Positions 17,880 through 19,262 of a stretch of DNA of 19,262 nucleotides are shown one piece after another. Within the stretch, counting starts at the first letter, position 1, and every line of letters starts with the position of its first letter. The DNA comes from Multifurca ochricompacta (Eukaryota; Basidiomycota; Agaricomycetes; Russulales; Russulaceae), in contig WTXG01000483.1 of assembly GCA_022496185.1 (NCBI GenBank), forward strand, positions 1 through 19,262. The letters run 5' to 3'. The notes beneath the pieces were generated by a model. That model saw nothing but the letters and a program-made list of their open reading frames with translations. It did not search any database and had not been told where the DNA came from. A program made the translations under genes and the position numbers.

Positions 17880-19262
17880 ATGGACTCTCCTACACCTCCA
17901 CGGGCAGGTTCCTCCAGCACCCTTCAACGTGGAAAAGCATGCCTGAACTGCAGGTACGCTCCACGTACTGATGCAACGTTGACATTGAATTTTCCTCACC
18001 TAATCCTTTACATAGACGTCGTAAGATGGTTTGATCTTTTTTTTTTCCTCATTGCAATCACCCTGAAACCTTCCTTTTCCCGCTTTTAGAAATGTGATGG
18101 AATCCGCCCAGTGTGCGGCCCATGCAGTCGAGCCAATCGCTCAGAGGATTGCGAATATACCGACGGTCAAAGTCGAACGCGTACCCAAATACTCGAGGAC
18201 ACTATCGCCCAACTCGAAGCTCGCATACAAGAACTAGAGCACCCTAACAGCGCCCCCCCATCGGTGATACTCCGTGATCCTCATTCCACTTTTTACCAGG
18301 CCCAGCCGTCTCCTATCCCTGGGCCTTCGCATCCGTCCCCACCCGTGATGCTCTCCCAGTCGGATTTCTCACATGAGTCACAGGCTTCCACCCCATCAAG
18401 TCCCTCATTGGTAAATCTCTATCGATTACACTGGATTTGATGTTCAAAAGTCTGACAGGTACGACCGTGCCAACGACCCATTCGTCGACATCAATGTCGT
18501 GGGTAACTGCCGACGAGCCCCCAGCTCATGTTTCGCAAGAGCTGTAAGCGAACCAGTGGTACGAATCACGCCTTGGCGCTAACCCATCTCCCCCCATGCT
18601 AGCCTTGATGCGTTCTTCCAATACGCCCCCAGTCTGCATTTCTTCCTTCACCACGTTCGCTTTCAGCATTCCGTATCTCTGTCTCCAGGGAACCCCAGTC
18701 GACCTATCCCAGCTCTTATCAGTGCGATCTACCTTTGGGGGGAAGTTCTTAGTAAAGGCAAAGAATTCCCCAGAGCGGGTCCATTCTTGCCTCTCGCGTT
18801 ACTGCTCAACTCGGGAACGCGATCCCCGTCACCCCCTCCCATCAAACGTTGCAAGTGATACAGGCAAAGCTTCTTCTCGCAAATTACTTCTTCTACATTG
18901 GTCACTTCCTTGCTGGACGCCACGAGGCATATTCCGCCGCATCTCTCGCCATGGCATGTGGCTTACACAAGATCCGGACAGCACAACCTATGCCTGCTTT
19001 CACGAGCTTTATCGATCAACTCGACATCACCTACAAGAACCACGGGACCAGATAGAAGAGGGAGAGCGCATTAACGCGTTCTGGGCTGTATTTATCATGG
19101 ATCGCTACCTGTCGGTTGCCTTCGGCGCTCCTTTGGTGATTTCGGATATGGATGCACCTGGGCTGCAGATAGATACACCATGGCCATTGGAGATGGAGAC
19201 GTATGAACGTGTGCGTATGCTTTGTGTTGGCGCGTGGTAGAGGAATTGTTGAAGATCTTGCA
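17880..19262 (+). CDS. Zn2Cys6 transcription factor, 3' end outside window; apparent frame breaks
   Basis: Fungal binuclear zinc-cluster DNA-binding regulator. Exons 17880-17953, 18016-18028 (13 nt) and 18090 onward assemble the cluster C21-x2-C24-x6-C31-x6-C38-x2-C41-x8-C50, preceded by RGKAC and followed by TRTQILEDTIAQLEARIQEL, a linker plus dimerising coil. A Ser/Pro-rich linker comes next. A further exon ending at 18543 (WVTADEPPAHVSQEL) joins in phase to 18603 (LDAFFQYAPSLHFF, then AIYLWGEVLSKGKEF), the start of the fungal transcription factor domain. LQVIQAKLLLANYFF, ACGLHKIR, IEEGERINAFW and QIDTPWPLEM follow. The parts lie in different frames: changes are needed near 18400-18459, between about 18753 and 18800, and between about 18985 and 19031, the last with no possible GT-AG intron. 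A GTGCGT donor at 19211 suggests the gene continues past the window. It is either a decaying gene or has base-call losses. Target genes are unknown. Confidence 0.82.

Noticed and set aside
18745..18773. 29-nt intron in the transcription factor gene
   Set aside because: It would correct the frame but is shorter than known spliceosomal introns in fungi, has a weak donor and removes about ten family-like residues.
18596..19240. A single 214-codon ORF as the body of the transcription factor
   Set aside because: Only its last third (IEEGERINAFW onward) reads as the fungal factor domain. The first part is out of frame with LDAFFQYAP and LQVIQAKLLL, which match the family.

Overview
The window looks like a stretch of nuclear chromosome from a filamentous fungus, most likely a basidiomycete (Agaricomycetes-like). 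The genes carry several short GT-AG introns, mostly about 50-100 nt. Promoters and spacers are full of CT/GA tracts and homopolymers. The proteins (a 354-residue G-alpha of Gi type, a Sec2-type Rab exchange factor, a sphingolipid delta-4 desaturase, and a Zn2Cys6 factor with a fungal transcription factor domain) are of fungal type. This assignment comes from reading the translations, not from a database search.

Layout. Positions 1-3422 hold no gene I can support: the DNA is low-complexity, homopolymer-rich and has microsatellites. From 3423 to 13053 four genes lie in a row on the minus strand: a heterotrimeric G-protein alpha subunit (3423-4860, six exons), a cytochrome b5-like heme/steroid-binding (MAPR/Dap1-like) protein (7732 to about 8530, 5' end uncertain), a SEC2-like Rab GEF (9574-11196, three exons) and a sphingolipid delta-4 desaturase (11467-13053, six exons). 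Thymidylate synthase (13350-14349, plus, two exons) is divergent from the desaturase across a 296-bp shared promoter that contains a GACGCGTC (MluI cell-cycle box) palindrome. A 3.5-kb spacer with only weak candidate ORFs follows. A Zn2Cys6 transcription factor gene (17880 to beyond the window end, plus) closes the window.

How they fit together. These are conserved housekeeping and signalling genes, not a metabolic cluster. G-alpha relays receptor signals, the Sec2-like GEF activates a secretory Rab, and the desaturase and the MAPR protein act in ER lipid metabolism. Thymidylate synthase supplies dTMP for S phase. I see no phage, CRISPR, mobile-element or secondary-metabolite system.

The most notable points are these. 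The transcription factor needs three reading-frame changes, all in the same direction, although four neighbouring genes splice without a frame break. Its zinc cluster is split around a 13-nt micro-exon. The desaturase appears to start with a 4-nt coding exon overlapped by an upstream ORF. A consensus MCB lies directly upstream of thymidylate synthase.
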